Assembly (NCBI RefSeq): GCF_018860855.1
Contig: NZ_JAHKQE010000009.1
Coordinates: 1 to 64,000 of the forward strand
Source of the DNA: Amphritea atlantica
Lineage (GTDB): Bacteria > Pseudomonadota > Gammaproteobacteria > Pseudomonadales > Balneatricaceae
Length of the DNA stretch: 64,000 bases
Direction: 5' to 3'
Under the pieces are notes generated by a model. The model searched no databases and was not told where the DNA came from. It worked only from the letters and a program-made list of their open reading frames with translations. The position numbers were made by a program, and so were the translations under genes. Each line of letters starts with the position of its first letter. The first letter of the stretch is position 1. Positions 1-10,952 of this stretch are shown here, one piece after another.

Positions 1-59
1 GTGAGAGATGGTATCTACATTAGCCTCTCACCCGAATCGCACCACACCCTATTTTTTAC
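1..59. repeat. Inverted repeat downstream of prpE
   Basis: The window opens with a 7-bp inverted repeat (GTGAGAG at 1-7 and CTCTCAC at 25-31) separated by 17 bases. It lies just past the prpE stop codon. No T-run follows directly on the minus strand, so a terminator role is only possible. The next bases (CGCACCACACCCTA) faintly resemble the palindromic repeats behind metH. Confidence 0.3.
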
Positions 60-1949
60 TTAACTGACTAAACCGTTACGGCCCATGATCTCCTCAATCT
101 CAGGTAAAGAAGCGGGATCATCAATCGTAGAAGGGATATTGTACTCATGACCATCGGCGATCTGACGTAATAGTTTACGCAAGATTTTACCGGAGCGGGT
201 TTTAGGCAAACGCTGTACGACAATGGCGCGTCTAAAGCAGGCTACGGCACCAATCTCTTTACGCACCATGGCGACCAACTCGGCTTCAATCTGCTTTTCA
301 TCAACCTCGATACCGTTCTTCAATAGCACCAAGCCGATTGGCTGCTGCCCTTTCAGCGGGTCGTTAATACCGATGACAGCACACTCCGCCACTGAGGGGT
401 GATCAGCGACGATCTCTTCCATCTCTCCGGTCGACAAGCGATGTCCCGCCACATTGATGACATCATCAGTACGGCCCATGATGAAGATGTAACCATCATC
501 ATCTTTATAGCCACCATCACCGGAACAGTAATAACCGGGAAACTCTGACAGATAACCGGTGCGAAAGCGTTCAAAATCACCCCATACGGTCGGCAAACAG
601 CTGGGTGGCAATGGCAGTTTAATGGCAATGCTACCCTGCTCGCCATTAGGCAGTTCATTACCTTCATGATCGAGAATCTGAATATTAAAGCCACTGACCG
701 GCACGGTAGAAGAACCCGGTTTCGGTTCTAGCATTTCAATACCGGTGAGGTTGCCACAGATAGCCCAACCTGTTTCAGTCTGCCACCAGTGATCGATCAC
801 CGGTTTGCCGAGGGTTTCTTTAGTCCAGTGATAAGTCGGTGGATCAAGACGCTCACCGGCCATGAAGACGATTTCCAGCTTACTGAGATCATAGGCTTTA
901 AGCAGTTCAGAATCGGGGTCTTCTTTTTTAATAGCACGAAACGCCGTAGGCGCAGCAAACAAGGATTTCACACCGTATTCGTTACATACACGCCAAAAAG
1001 CGCCAGCATCCGGTGTTCTGATCGGTTTACCTTCATATACAACCGTTGTGCAACCCGCGAGTAACGGGCCATAAACAATATAAGAGTGTCCCACGACCCA
1101 GCCGACATCCGATGCCGCCCAGAACACTTCACCGGGTTCCATGTTGTAGATCGCTTTCATGCTGTATTTCAGAGCAACGGCATGGCCACCATTATCACGT
1201 ACCACCCCTTTCGGCTTACCGGTGGTGCCTGAGGTGTAGAGGATATACAGTGGATCCGTCGCTTTAACGGGGGTACAGTCGGCAGGCTCAGCATTGGCTA
1301 CCGCCTCAGCCCAATCAATATCACGACCCGCGATCATCTCTGCCTTAACCTGTGGCCGCTGAAAGATAATGCAACTATCGGGCTTATGGGCTGACTTTTC
1401 GATGGCCTCATCTAGCAATGGCTTGTAGGCAATCACTTTTTCAATCTCGATACCGCAGGATGAGGTGACCACCACCTTAGGCTCGGCATCATCGATCCGT
1501 ACTGCCAACTCATGGGGCGCAAAACCACCAAACACCACCGAATGAATAGCACCAAGACGGGCAACCGCCAGCATCGCAATCACGGATTCTGCGATCATTG
1601 GCATATAGATGACGACCCGATCACCCTTTTCTACGCCTTGTGCTTTCAGTACACCAGCAAATTTAGCCACCGCATCGCGCAGTTGAGTATAGGTATAACG
1701 CTGCTTAGTATCAGTTACGGGAGAATCATAGATCAACGCATCTTGATCACCGCGACCACTTTCAACATGGTAGTCCAGTGCCAGATAAGCTGTGTTCATT
1801 TCACCATCGGCAAACCAACGGTCAATACCATTTTCATCCTTGCTCAGGATAGTCTTAGGCGTCTTAAACCACTTAATCGCTTCCGCTTTCTCTGCCCAGA
1901 ACGCTTCCGGCGTTTCGATTGATTTTCGGTATTCTTCTTTATATGACAT
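60..1949 (-). CDS. prpE: Propionyl-CoA synthetase (PrpE, acyl-CoA synthetase family)
   Basis: Activates propionate, and probably acetate less well, to the CoA thioester through an acyl-adenylate in the cytoplasm. The 629 residues cover the whole family length. The AMP-binding core shows YTSGTTGKPKGVVRDNGG; the VRDNGG ending is typical of PrpE, where acetyl-CoA synthetase has VHSTGG. The C-terminal PKTRSGK motif carries the catalytic and acetylatable lysine, about K588. A GGG ribosome site lies 8 bases before the ATG. No prpBCD genes are nearby, so the enzyme may feed propionate or acetate into the glyoxylate and methylcitrate routes from a separate transcription unit. Acetyl-CoA synthetase is the alternative name, but the motif favours PrpE. 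Confidence 0.88.
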   Translation of the reverse strand: MSYKEEYRKSIETPEAFWAEKAEAIKWFKTPKTILSKDENGIDRWFADGEMNTAYLALDYHVESGRGDQDALIYDSPVTDTKQRYTYTQLRDAVAKFAGVLKAQGVEKGDRVVIYMPMIAESVIAMLAVARLGAIHSVVFGGFAPHELAVRIDDAEPKVVVTSSCGIEIEKVIAYKPLLDEAIEKSAHKPDSCIIFQRPQVKAEMIAGRDIDWAEAVANAEPADCTPVKATDPLYILYTSGTTGKPKGVVRDNGGHAVALKYSMKAIYNMEPGEVFWAASDVGWVVGHSYIVYGPLLAGCTTVVYEGKPIRTPDAGAFWRVCNEYGVKSLFAAPTAFRAIKKEDPDSELLKAYDLSKLEIVFMAGERLDPPTYHWTKETLGKPVIDHWWQTETGWAICGNLTGIEMLEPKPGSSTVPVSGFNIQILDHEGNELPNGEQGSIAIKLPLPPSCLPTVWGDFERFRTGYLSEFPGYYCSGDGGYKDDDGYIFIMGRTDDVINVAGHRLSTGEMEEIVADHPSVAECAVIGINDPLKGQQPIGLVLLKNGIEVDEKQIEAELVAMVRKEIGAVACFRRAIVVQRLPKTRSGKILRKLLRQIADGHEYNIPSTIDDPASLPEIEEIMGRNGLVS

Positions 1950-2240
1950 AGCACTGACCCTTTACGGTAACCTTTATTATCTGTGTCAGACCGGCAGCAC
2001 CTGCTAAATATAGACCGCTCAGGGTGATGCGCAGGTGTTGACCTCTTGGGGCACACTCTAACCGAGATGCGGGTAAATAAAACTACTACAAAAGGCTATA
2101 TTGTCTACGATAGAGAAGTGAAAGACCGTTATTATGCTGCTTTATCTGTTTTTAGTGTCATTAAAAATAGTGATCTAAGTCAATTGTCGACAATCTTGAA
2201 TTTAAGTTTTATTGAACTTCGTCTCAAAAAAGCCCAAAAA
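1950..2240. promoter_or_regulatory. prpE upstream region with a 12-bp perfect palindrome
   Basis: This gene-less stretch lies between the prpE start and the panD terminator and should hold the prpE promoter. It contains the perfect palindrome ATTGTCGACAAT at 2183-2194, about 235 bases before the prpE start. Short TTGT/ACAA dyads of this sort are used by several GntR-type regulators, but I cannot name the protein. A 72-codon open frame at 2046-2264 runs into the terminator and has no protein-like features. Confidence 0.35.
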
Positions 2241-2258
2241 AACCGCCCTAAGGCGGTT
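2241..2258 (-). terminator. Rho-independent terminator of panD
   Basis: A perfect 7-bp stem (AACCGCC/GGCGGTT) closes a 4-base loop. On the minus strand it is followed by a run of seven T residues, seen as A at 2234-2240 on the plus strand. It lies 36 bases past the panD stop codon. Confidence 0.85.
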
Positions 2259-2293
2259 CATTGAACAATAGCGCGATGCTGACAGCACAAATA

Positions 2294-2728
2294 TTAATCG
2301 CTGCTCTGCACCTTAATGCTATTTTTAATACCGGTCATCACATTACGCTTGTATAGCTCTTCTTGATTGACCCGATGAGCATCATTTTCGTTCTTAGCGT
2401 TTTCAAAGTAGCACAGGGTGGGTTTAAAGCCTGCAGCTTCTTGCTCATCGAGTTGTACATATGAGCAGATAATCAGTAGATCGCCTTTCGATGCACGGTG
2501 AGCCGCAGCACCATTAACCGAAATGATACCACTGTTATCTTCGGCGCGAATTGCGTAAGTCGTAAAGCGTTCACCATTATTAACATTATAAATATGAATC
2601 TGCTCGTACTCTTTAATGCCGGAACGCTCAAGTAAAACACCATCAATGGCACATGAGCCTTCATAGTAAAGTTCAGCATGGGTAACGGTAACGCGGTGCA
2701 ATTTAGTTTTTAAGAATGTTTGCAACAT
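2294..2728 (-). CDS. panD: Aspartate 1-decarboxylase
   Basis: Pyruvoyl enzyme that makes beta-alanine from L-aspartate for pantothenate and CoA synthesis. Residues 1-120 match the family from the start ([20 protein letters not shown]), with the self-cleavage site Gly24-Ser25 in YEGSCAIDG and the conserved SVNGAAAH segment. The 144 residues exceed the usual 126 or so; the extra tail is lysine- and asparagine-rich and follows the CYFEN strand. No panB, panC or panZ is adjacent, so the gene forms its own unit with its own terminator. Cleavage chemistry is inferred from the family. Confidence 0.92.
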   Translation of the reverse strand: MLQTFLKTKLHRVTVTHAELYYEGSCAIDGVLLERSGIKEYEQIHIYNVNNGERFTTYAIRAEDNSGIISVNGAAAHRASKGDLLIICSYVQLDEQEAAGFKPTLCYFENAKNENDAHRVNQEELYKRNVMTGIKNSIKVQSSD

Positions 2729-3133
2729 ATTAATGACCTAAGTCTCTCATTGGCCGGACAAACCGGACGTTCACACTGCTGAAAATAGCTTCAGCCTCCT
2801 TCGTCAGCAATCCTCAAACAGCGGTCACTGACATCAGACCGTAGCGGTCTCACATAATAGGTAATCAATATAATATCTTAAGTTATAAATTAACTTACCT
2901 TTAGGCGGTGGCCATTGTATCAGTAATGGTTAAAAATTTAAGACCTAATCAATCAAGCCATGAGAAAATTTTTGCTTGGATAGTCGGTGTATACCCCTAC
3001 CTAACGCGGCCACAACCGACTCTGTGCGCTAAACTCCAAGGATTTTCATGACGATATGAAGCTAAGTCACCCAAAAGTTAAATAATTCCTATAAAATAGC
3101 CGCCTTTACAACAGGTTATAATAGGTTTTTACC
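2729..3133. promoter_or_regulatory. Divergent panD/metH intergenic region
   Basis: This 405-bp non-coding stretch serves the divergent panD and metH promoters. It shows three dyads: GCTGAA/TTCAGC around 2778-2795 in the panD leader, an AT-rich perfect 7-5-7 inverted repeat (TAAGTTA/TAACTTA) at 2879-2897, and TTCAT/ATGAA with a 6-base spacer near 3047-3062, close to metH. The last resembles MetR half-sites, but its arms are in the opposite order to the usual TGAA-N5-TTCA. I saw no convincing SAM or cobalamin riboswitch fold. Confidence 0.4.
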
Positions 3134-6100
3134 GTGGTAGCAGTAATTCAGACAGACAAGACAGAGCAGCTTAAGCAAGCCATGGCAGAACGCATCCTCG
3201 TTCTTGACGGTGGCATGGGCACAATGATTCAGGACCATAAACTGAATGAGGCTCATTTTCGCGGTGACCGCTTTGCTGATTGGAATACCGACTTGCAAGG
3301 TAATAATGACCTGTTAGTGCTGACCCAACCTAAGATTATTAGCAGCATCCATCGCGCTTATCTCGAAGCGGGTGCGGATATTATTGAGACCAACACCTTT
3401 AACGCCACCTCGATTGCGATGGCCGATTACTCAATGGAATCCCTCAGCCATGAGATCAACTTGGTGGCGGCACAGCTAGCCCGCGAAGTGGCGGACCAGA
3501 TTACCGCCGAAACACCAGACAGACCTCGTTATGTCGCGGGTGTTTTAGGGCCCACCAACCGTACCTGCTCTATCTCGCCTGATGTTAACGATCCCGGTTT
3601 TCGCAATGTCAGCTTCGATCAACTTGTCGAAGCCTATACCGAATCCATCGATGGCTTAATTAAGGGTGGTGCCGATATTATTCTGATCGAAACCATCTTC
3701 GACACCCTGAACGCCAAAGCGGCGATCTTCGCCGTTGATCAATATTTCGAAGATCATCAACTGCGCCTACCGGTGATGATCTCCGGCACCATTACCGATG
3801 CTTCTGGGCGTACTCTTTCCGGCCAAACCACCGAAGCGTTCTGGAACTCGGTACGTCATATTAAGCCGCTTTCTATCGGCCTTAACTGTGCCCTAGGACC
3901 AAAGGAACTGCGTCAATATGTGGAAGAGCTTTCTCGTATTGCCAATACCTATATTTCTGCCCACCCGAACGCTGGCTTGCCAAACGCCTTTGGCGGCTAT
4001 GACGAGACGCCAAGGCAGATGGCCGCAGAGATCCGTGAATGGGCTCAAGCAGGCTTTCTGAATATTATCGGCGGTTGTTGCGGTACTACACCTGCGCATA
4101 TCACCGCGATGGGTAAGGCCGCGAATGAATCCGCGCCTCGATCAATCCCAGACATTCCAATTGAATGCCGCCTATCCGGCCTTGAACCGCAAAACATCAA
4201 CAAAGACACGCTGTTTGTTAACGTCGGTGAACGGACTAACGTAACCGGTTCGGCGATGTTTAAACGTCTGATTAAAGAAGGCGATTACGAAACGGCCCTC
4301 GATGTTGCACGGCAACAGGTAGAGAACGGCGCCCAAATTATCGATATCAATATGGATGAGGGGATGCTGGATGCGGAAGCGGCGATGGTGCGTTTTCTCA
4401 CCTTAATCGCCTCCGAACCGGATATCTCCCGCGTGCCGATTATGATCGACTCCTCTAAATGGGAAGTAATCGAAGCCGGCCTAAAATGTATTCAGGGTAA
4501 AGGCATCGTTAACTCGATCAGCTTAAAAGAGGGCGAAGAGAAATTTATCTATCAGGCCAACCTGCTGCGCCGCTATGGTGCTGCCGTGGTGGTGATGGCG
4601 TTTGATGAAGATGGTCAGGCCGATACTGAAGAGCGGAAAACGCAGATCTGTGCCCGCTCCTATAAAGTGTTGACCGAGAAAGTCGGCTTCCCGCCTGAAG
4701 ATATCATCTTCGACCCGAATATCTTTGCCGTTGCCACCGGTATTGATGAGCACAACAACTATGCGGTGGACTTTATTCGCGCCACCGGCTGGATTAAAAA
4801 GAACCTGCCCTACGCGATGATCTCCGGCGGTGTTTCCAATGTGTCATTCTCTTTCCGGGGTAACAATCCGGTACGTGAAGCGATCCACTGCGTATTCCTC
4901 TACCATGCGATTCAGCAAGGTATGGATATGGGTATCGTTAACGCTGGGCAGTTGGCTATCTATGATGATCTTCCAGAAGAGCTGCGGGTAGCCGTTGAAG
5001 CCGTCATTATGAACACCTCTGACGAAGCCACCGAAAATCTCTTGGAGATTGCCGAGAAATACCGCGGTGATGGTGCGCAAGTCGAAGAGAAAACCCAGGA
5101 ATGGCGCAGCCTACCCGTTACCGAGCGCCTATCTCACTCCTTGGTTAAAGGTATCGCCGAATATATCGATGAAGATGTCGAGGAGTGCCGCCATCAGTTT
5201 GAGCGCCCAATCCAAGTGATTGAGGGGCCGTTGATGGACGGTATGGGTGTGGTCGGTGACCTGTTTGGTGCCGGTAAAATGTTTTTGCCTCAGGTCGTGA
5301 AATCTGCCCGCGTCATGAAAAAAGCGGTTGCCTATCTAATGCCCTTTATCGAAGCCGAAAAAGCCGGTGCCGCCAGTGAAACCGCCGGTAAGATTTTGAT
5401 GGCCACCGTTAAGGGTGATGTTCATGATATCGGCAAAAATATTGTTGGCGTGGTGCTGCAATGTAACAACTACGAGATTATCGATCTCGGCGTGATGGTG
5501 CCCGCCGAAAAAATCCTGCGTACTGCCCGGGAAGAGAATGTCGATATTATCGGACTTTCAGGTCTGATCACCCCATCACTCGATGAGATGGTGCACGTCG
5601 CTAAAGAGATGGAGCGTCAAGGCTTTGATATTCCACTGATGATCGGTGGTGCCACCACCTCAAAAGCTCATACGGCGGTTAAAATTGATAAAGCTTATAA
5701 GCGAGATCAAGTGGTGCATGTCACCAACGCATCTCGTGCCGTGAATGTTGCCAGCACCCTGCTCTCCGCCGAGCGCAAGCCGGCCTATGTTAAAGAGATT
5801 CAAGATGACTACGCCGCGGTTCGTCAACGTTATGCTGACCGTATGAGTCAGGCGCGTCGGGTATCGCTGATTCAGGCTCGCTCCAATAAGTTCAAGGTCG
5901 ATTGGTCCAGCTATACTCCGCCAGTACCGGCGCAGCTCGGCGTTCAATCCTTTGAGCATATCGATCTGAACGAGCTACGGGACTATATTGATTGGACCCC
6001 GTTCTTCCACTCTTGGGAGCTAGCCGGACGCTACCCACGCATTCTCACCGATGAGATTATCGGCGAAGAAGCCACCAAACTGTTCGCCGACGCTCAAGAG

Positions 6101-6850
6101 ATGCTGAACGACATCATCGACAACAAGAAGCTGGAAGCCCGTGCCGTGATCGGCCTCTTCCCCGCCAACAGTATCAATGATGACGATATCGAACTCTATA
6201 CCGATGACAGCCGCTCTGAAGTGCTGATGGAGCTGCACCACCTCCGTCAGCAGGTCGAAAAAACTGAAGGCAAGGCCAATATGTGTCTGACCGACTTTAT
6301 TGCGCCGAAGGATAGCGGTAAAGCCGATTACTTCGGAGCCTTCGCCGTCAGCACCGGGTTTGGCGATCAGGTAATGATCGATGCCTATGAAGCGGATCAC
6401 GATGACTATCACAGTATTATGGTGAAAGCCCTGGCTGACCGGTTAGCTGAAGCTCTCGCCGAGTATATGCACGCCCGCACCCGCCGTGAATTCTGGGGCT
6501 ATGCTGCTGATGAAGCATTGGATAACGAAGCACTGATTAAAGAGAAGTATCAGGGTATTCGCCCTGCCCCTGGCTATCCGGCTTGCCCTGAACATACCGA
6601 GAAAGCCCGACTCTGGGCGTTGCTGGACGTTGAAAACCGTATCGGCATGACCATCACCGATAGTTTTGCCATGCTGCCAACCTCATCGGTGAGTGGCTGG
6701 TATTTCAGCCATCCCGACTCGCAGTATTTTGGGGTCGCTAAAATCGGTGAAGACCAGTTGGAATCCTATGCTAAACGTACCGGCATGGAAAAAACCGAAG
6801 CAGAGCGCTGGTTATCCCCTAACCTAGGCTATGAGCCAGATGATAGTTAA
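3134..6850 (+). CDS. metH: Cobalamin-dependent methionine synthase
   Basis: Transfers the methyl group of 5-methyltetrahydrofolate to homocysteine through methylcobalamin in the cytoplasm. The 1238 residues contain all four modules in order. The homocysteine domain (about 1-330) has [10 protein letters not shown] and the zinc-cysteine motif GGCCGTTP near 312. The pterin domain spans about 355-620. The B12 domain has DVHDIGKN near 760, with the cobalt-ligating histidine. The C-terminal activation domain carries [13 protein letters not shown] is used as start, with TAGG about 8 bases upstream, and the N-terminus aligns with family members. No flavodoxin or reductase partner is adjacent. Confidence 0.96.
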   Translation: MVAVIQTDKTEQLKQAMAERILVLDGGMGTMIQDHKLNEAHFRGDRFADWNTDLQGNNDLLVLTQPKIISSIHRAYLEAGADIIETNTFNATSIAMADYSMESLSHEINLVAAQLAREVADQITAETPDRPRYVAGVLGPTNRTCSISPDVNDPGFRNVSFDQLVEAYTESIDGLIKGGADIILIETIFDTLNAKAAIFAVDQYFEDHQLRLPVMISGTITDASGRTLSGQTTEAFWNSVRHIKPLSIGLNCALGPKELRQYVEELSRIANTYISAHPNAGLPNAFGGYDETPRQMAAEIREWAQAGFLNIIGGCCGTTPAHITAMGKAANESAPRSIPDIPIECRLSGLEPQNINKDTLFVNVGERTNVTGSAMFKRLIKEGDYETALDVARQQVENGAQIIDINMDEGMLDAEAAMVRFLTLIASEPDISRVPIMIDSSKWEVIEAGLKCIQGKGIVNSISLKEGEEKFIYQANLLRRYGAAVVVMAFDEDGQADTEERKTQICARSYKVLTEKVGFPPEDIIFDPNIFAVATGIDEHNNYAVDFIRATGWIKKNLPYAMISGGVSNVSFSFRGNNPVREAIHCVFLYHAIQQGMDMGIVNAGQLAIYDDLPEELRVAVEAVIMNTSDEATENLLEIAEKYRGDGAQVEEKTQEWRSLPVTERLSHSLVKGIAEYIDEDVEECRHQFERPIQVIEGPLMDGMGVVGDLFGAGKMFLPQVVKSARVMKKAVAYLMPFIEAEKAGAASETAGKILMATVKGDVHDIGKNIVGVVLQCNNYEIIDLGVMVPAEKILRTAREENVDIIGLSGLITPSLDEMVHVAKEMERQGFDIPLMIGGATTSKAHTAVKIDKAYKRDQVVHVTNASRAVNVASTLLSAERKPAYVKEIQDDYAAVRQRYADRMSQARRVSLIQARSNKFKVDWSSYTPPVPAQLGVQSFEHIDLNELRDYIDWTPFFHSWELAGRYPRILTDEIIGEEATKLFADAQEMLNDIIDNKKLEARAVIGLFPANSINDDDIELYTDDSRSEVLMELHHLRQQVEKTEGKANMCLTDFIAPKDSGKADYFGAFAVSTGFGDQVMIDAYEADHDDYHSIMVKALADRLAEALAEYMHARTRREFWGYAADEALDNEALIKEKYQGIRPAPGYPACPEHTEKARLWALLDVENRIGMTITDSFAMLPTSSVSGWYFSHPDSQYFGVAKIGEDQLESYAKRTGMEKTEAERWLSPNLGYEPDDS

Positions 6851-6863
6851 CCGCTAAAACGTT

Positions 6864-6897
6864 GCAAGCGACTGGTTACTCAGACTATGTCGCTTGC
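6864..6897 (+). terminator. Hairpin just after metH
   Basis: A perfect 9-bp inverted repeat (GCAAGCGAC/GTCGCTTGC) with a 16-base loop begins 14 bases after the metH stop. Only a weak T-rich tail follows, so it may stabilise the 3' end rather than terminate alone. Confidence 0.45.
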
Positions 6898-6977
6898 TAA
6901 AACATATTTGGCGTTTATCACGCTCCCTTCTAGCGACGGTATTGTACCGTTCTGCTTCTTGTTGCTTTAAAAATCGA

Positions 6978-7158
6978 TGGTGCGGTTCGCAAGCTCACCG
7001 CACCCTACCGGAAAGAGTTATGGGTAGGATGCGGTGAAGAATGAACCGCACCGTGGTCTGGGCACAGGGCTAGCGAACCAGCTTTTATGTTGTTGTTTGG
7101 CGCATCTTTGCCGATAACCCTTGGGATGGTGCAGTTCGTAAACTCACTGTCACCCTAC
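6978..7158. repeat. Three copies of a GGTGCGGTTCG-type palindromic repeat
   Basis: Three related imperfect palindromes lie in the 428-bp gap between metH and serS. Copy A (6978-7008) has perfect 8-bp arms GGTGCGGT/ACCGCACC followed by CTACC. Copy B (about 7021-7051) is the same unit inverted. Copy C (7125-7158) is a decayed copy in the orientation of A. Repeats of this style are dispersed in many proteobacterial genomes and behave like REP or MITE-type elements. The remaining sequence of the gap shows no gene; a 61-codon frame at 7087-7272 overlaps copy C and the terminator and is rejected. Confidence 0.65.
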
Positions 7159-7182
7159 ACTTCTAAAAAACTCATAAAAAAA

Positions 7183-7220
7183 CCTCTACAACACTGCCAT
7201 ATTTGGCCGTTTTGTAGAGG
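7183..7220 (-). terminator. Terminator of serS
   Basis: A stem CCTCTACAA/TTGTAGAGG is flanked by an A-run on the left and a T-run on the right, so it could work in both directions. On the minus strand it lies about 60 bases after the serS stop codon. Confidence 0.75.
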
Positions 7221-7278
7221 CTTTTTCTTGCTGCCAAGCGCTGATATAAAGCGTTTAACAATAGAGCTTTAGCACATT

Positions 7279-8947
<1,669 letters not shown>

Positions 8948-8950
8948 CGG

Positions 8951-10294
8951 TTATTCCCTGTATCGTTGCTTGGCGCTAGCTTCATCCAGCGCTTTGAGGT
9001 GCTTAAGTTTATCACCGATACGAATCTCTAGGCCGCGCGGTTCCGGCTGATAATACTGACGATCGGCAATTTCTGGCGGCAGGTAACATTCTCCGGCGGC
9101 GAAGGCATCGGGCTCATCATGGGCATAGCGGTATTCGGCACCATAACCAAGATCCTTCATCAGGCTAGTCGGTGCATTACGCAGATGCTCCGGCACATCA
9201 TAGCCCGGTTCACTGCGCACATCCGCCTTGGCCTGATTAAATGCCCGATAAACCGCATTACTCTTCGGCGCACTGGCGCAATAGAGAGCCGCTTGCGCAA
9301 TCGCCCGCTCGCCTTCTGCTGGACCAACCCGCTCGAATGCATCCCAAGCGTTAAGCGCCATCTGCATCGCCCGAGGATCGGCATTACCGATATCTTCCGA
9401 GGCAATGGCGACTAGACGTCTTGCGATATAGAGCGGATCGCAGCCACCATCGAGCATGCGACAATACCAATACAGGGCGCCGTCGGGGGATGAACCCCGC
9501 ACCGATTTATGGAATGCCGAGATCATGTCATAAAACAGATCCCCCTGCTTATCGTAGCGACGGGCGCTGGATTTAAGCACCTCATCGATAATCTGCGGCC
9601 CTATTGTGTATTCACGGCCATCAAAATCCGCCAGATCGGCGGCGATTTCCAACAGATTGAGCCCGCGACGACCATCACCATCGGCAGCGGCGGCCAGTTG
9701 TTCCATCGCGCCATCGGCAAACACCAATGGCTGTTGCGGAATCCCTCGGGCCTTATCATTTAACGCCCGCTGCAATAATACTTCGATATCGGCCTGTTCA
9801 AGACTGCGCAAGAGATAAACCCGGGCGCGGGACAGTAAAGCGTTATTCAATTCAAACGAAGGATTTTCGGTTGTAGCACCAACAAACAAAAAGGTGCCGT
9901 CCTCAATAAAGGGTAAAAAAGCATCCTGTTGCGACTTATTGAAGCGGTGTACCTCATCGACAAATAAGATGGTTTTACGGCCAGACTGAGCCTTCACTTG
10001 CAGCGCTTGATCCACTGAGGCGCGGATATCCTTCACGCCAGACAATACCGCCGAGAGGATAATAAAATGGGCATCCACTTGATGGGCCAGTAAACGCGCT
10101 AGCGTGGTTTTCCCTACCCCCGGTGGCCCCCATAAAATCATGGAATGCACCGAGCCTTGTTCTAATGCTTTGCGTAGGGGTTTGCCCAGTCCGAGCAGAT
10201 GTTGCTGACCACAATATTCATCGAGCGAGTGAGGCCGCATCCGTGCGGCTAAGGGTTCGTAGTCTGGCTGTTGAGCATCAAAAAGATCGGCCAT
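8951..10294 (-). CDS. rarA: Replication-associated recombination protein A (AAA+ ATPase)
   Basis: Member of the RarA/MgsA/WRNIP1 family that acts at stalled replication forks and gaps. Walker A GPPGVGKT lies at about 56-63 and Walker [10 protein letters not shown] near 110-119, with the sensor motif [10 protein letters not shown] and the C-terminal tetramerisation region. At 447 residues it is full length. Its ATG overlaps the lolA stop codon by one base (TGATG), which suggests translational coupling. The order ftsK-lolA-rarA is conserved in gammaproteobacteria. Confidence 0.95.
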   Translation of the reverse strand: MADLFDAQQPDYEPLAARMRPHSLDEYCGQQHLLGLGKPLRKALEQGSVHSMILWGPPGVGKTTLARLLAHQVDAHFIILSAVLSGVKDIRASVDQALQVKAQSGRKTILFVDEVHRFNKSQQDAFLPFIEDGTFLFVGATTENPSFELNNALLSRARVYLLRSLEQADIEVLLQRALNDKARGIPQQPLVFADGAMEQLAAAADGDGRRGLNLLEIAADLADFDGREYTIGPQIIDEVLKSSARRYDKQGDLFYDMISAFHKSVRGSSPDGALYWYCRMLDGGCDPLYIARRLVAIASEDIGNADPRAMQMALNAWDAFERVGPAEGERAIAQAALYCASAPKSNAVYRAFNQAKADVRSEPGYDVPEHLRNAPTSLMKDLGYGAEYRYAHDEPDAFAAGECYLPPEIADRQYYQPEPRGLEIRIGDKLKHLKALDEASAKQRYRE

Positions 10295-10950
10295 CAGTTA
10301 GCAGACTCCGGGCTACTTTCGACGATTACATCGGTGCCTTCTGGCGGCGTAAAAGTGAAAGTATCTTCTTGATATTCGGGATTAAGCTTTTGATTTTGAA
10401 AAAGTATTGATGTTTTCTGTCCCAGAGAGTCTTCCATCTGCAATTCTTTGATTACACCATCGGTGAACAGTAAGCGAATCCGTGTAAACACTTCAGTCTC
10501 TTTCAGCGGCAGCAGTTCAAACAGCTGACTATCGGTTTTTTCCTGTAACAAGCGGATCTTGTATTGGGATTTTAGCTGCTCAATTTGACCATTCAAAATT
10601 AACGCAGGCACCCCAGAATCACCCTCTGAAACCTTACGCTCAGTGGCTTGTTCAAGGTCGGGGTCATAGATCCACAATGTTTCGCCATCACTGACCAGTG
10701 TTTGTGGAAACGGCTGTTTGGCAATCCACCTAAAGCGATTAGGTTTGGCCAGCAGCAACGTCCCTTTAGAGCTTTCTATCCGGCGGGAATCATCACTGCC
10801 AGAGACCTGATCAAAATCAGCACTAAAACTGTCAAAGGTTGCCAGTAAACTGTTTAGTCGATCACCTGCCCCTTCTTGAATATCGGCAAGGGCAGAAAAA
10901 CTCAGTGAACAACCGAGTAAGGCGACCGCAGCTATCTTTTTAAATACCAT
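10294..10950 (-). CDS. lolA: Outer-membrane lipoprotein carrier LolA
   Basis: Periplasmic chaperone that takes mature lipoproteins from LolCDE to LolB. The 218-residue precursor has a typical signal peptide (hydrophobic core [16 protein letters not shown], likely cut before DIQEG). The mature part shows the LolA fold landmarks [25 protein letters not shown] and [10 protein letters not shown]. It begins 2 bases after the ftsK stop and overlaps rarA by one base, so the three genes form a tight operon. Confidence 0.95.
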   Translation of the reverse strand: MVFKKIAAVALLGCSLSFSALADIQEGAGDRLNSLLATFDSFSADFDQVSGSDDSRRIESSKGTLLLAKPNRFRWIAKQPFPQTLVSDGETLWIYDPDLEQATERKVSEGDSGVPALILNGQIEQLKSQYKIRLLQEKTDSQLFELLPLKETEVFTRIRLLFTDGVIKELQMEDSLGQKTSILFQNQKLNPEYQEDTFTFTPPEGTDVIVESSPESAN

Positions 10951-10952
10951 GT

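Noticed and set aside
2046-2264. 72-codon open frame upstream of prpE
   Set aside because: It runs into the panD terminator, has no ribosome site and no protein-like pattern.
2940-3133. SAM or cobalamin riboswitch before metH
   Set aside because: I found no conserved core such as the B12 box and no leader terminator.
7087-7272. 61-codon open frame between metH and serS
   Set aside because: It overlaps repeat copy C and the serS terminator.
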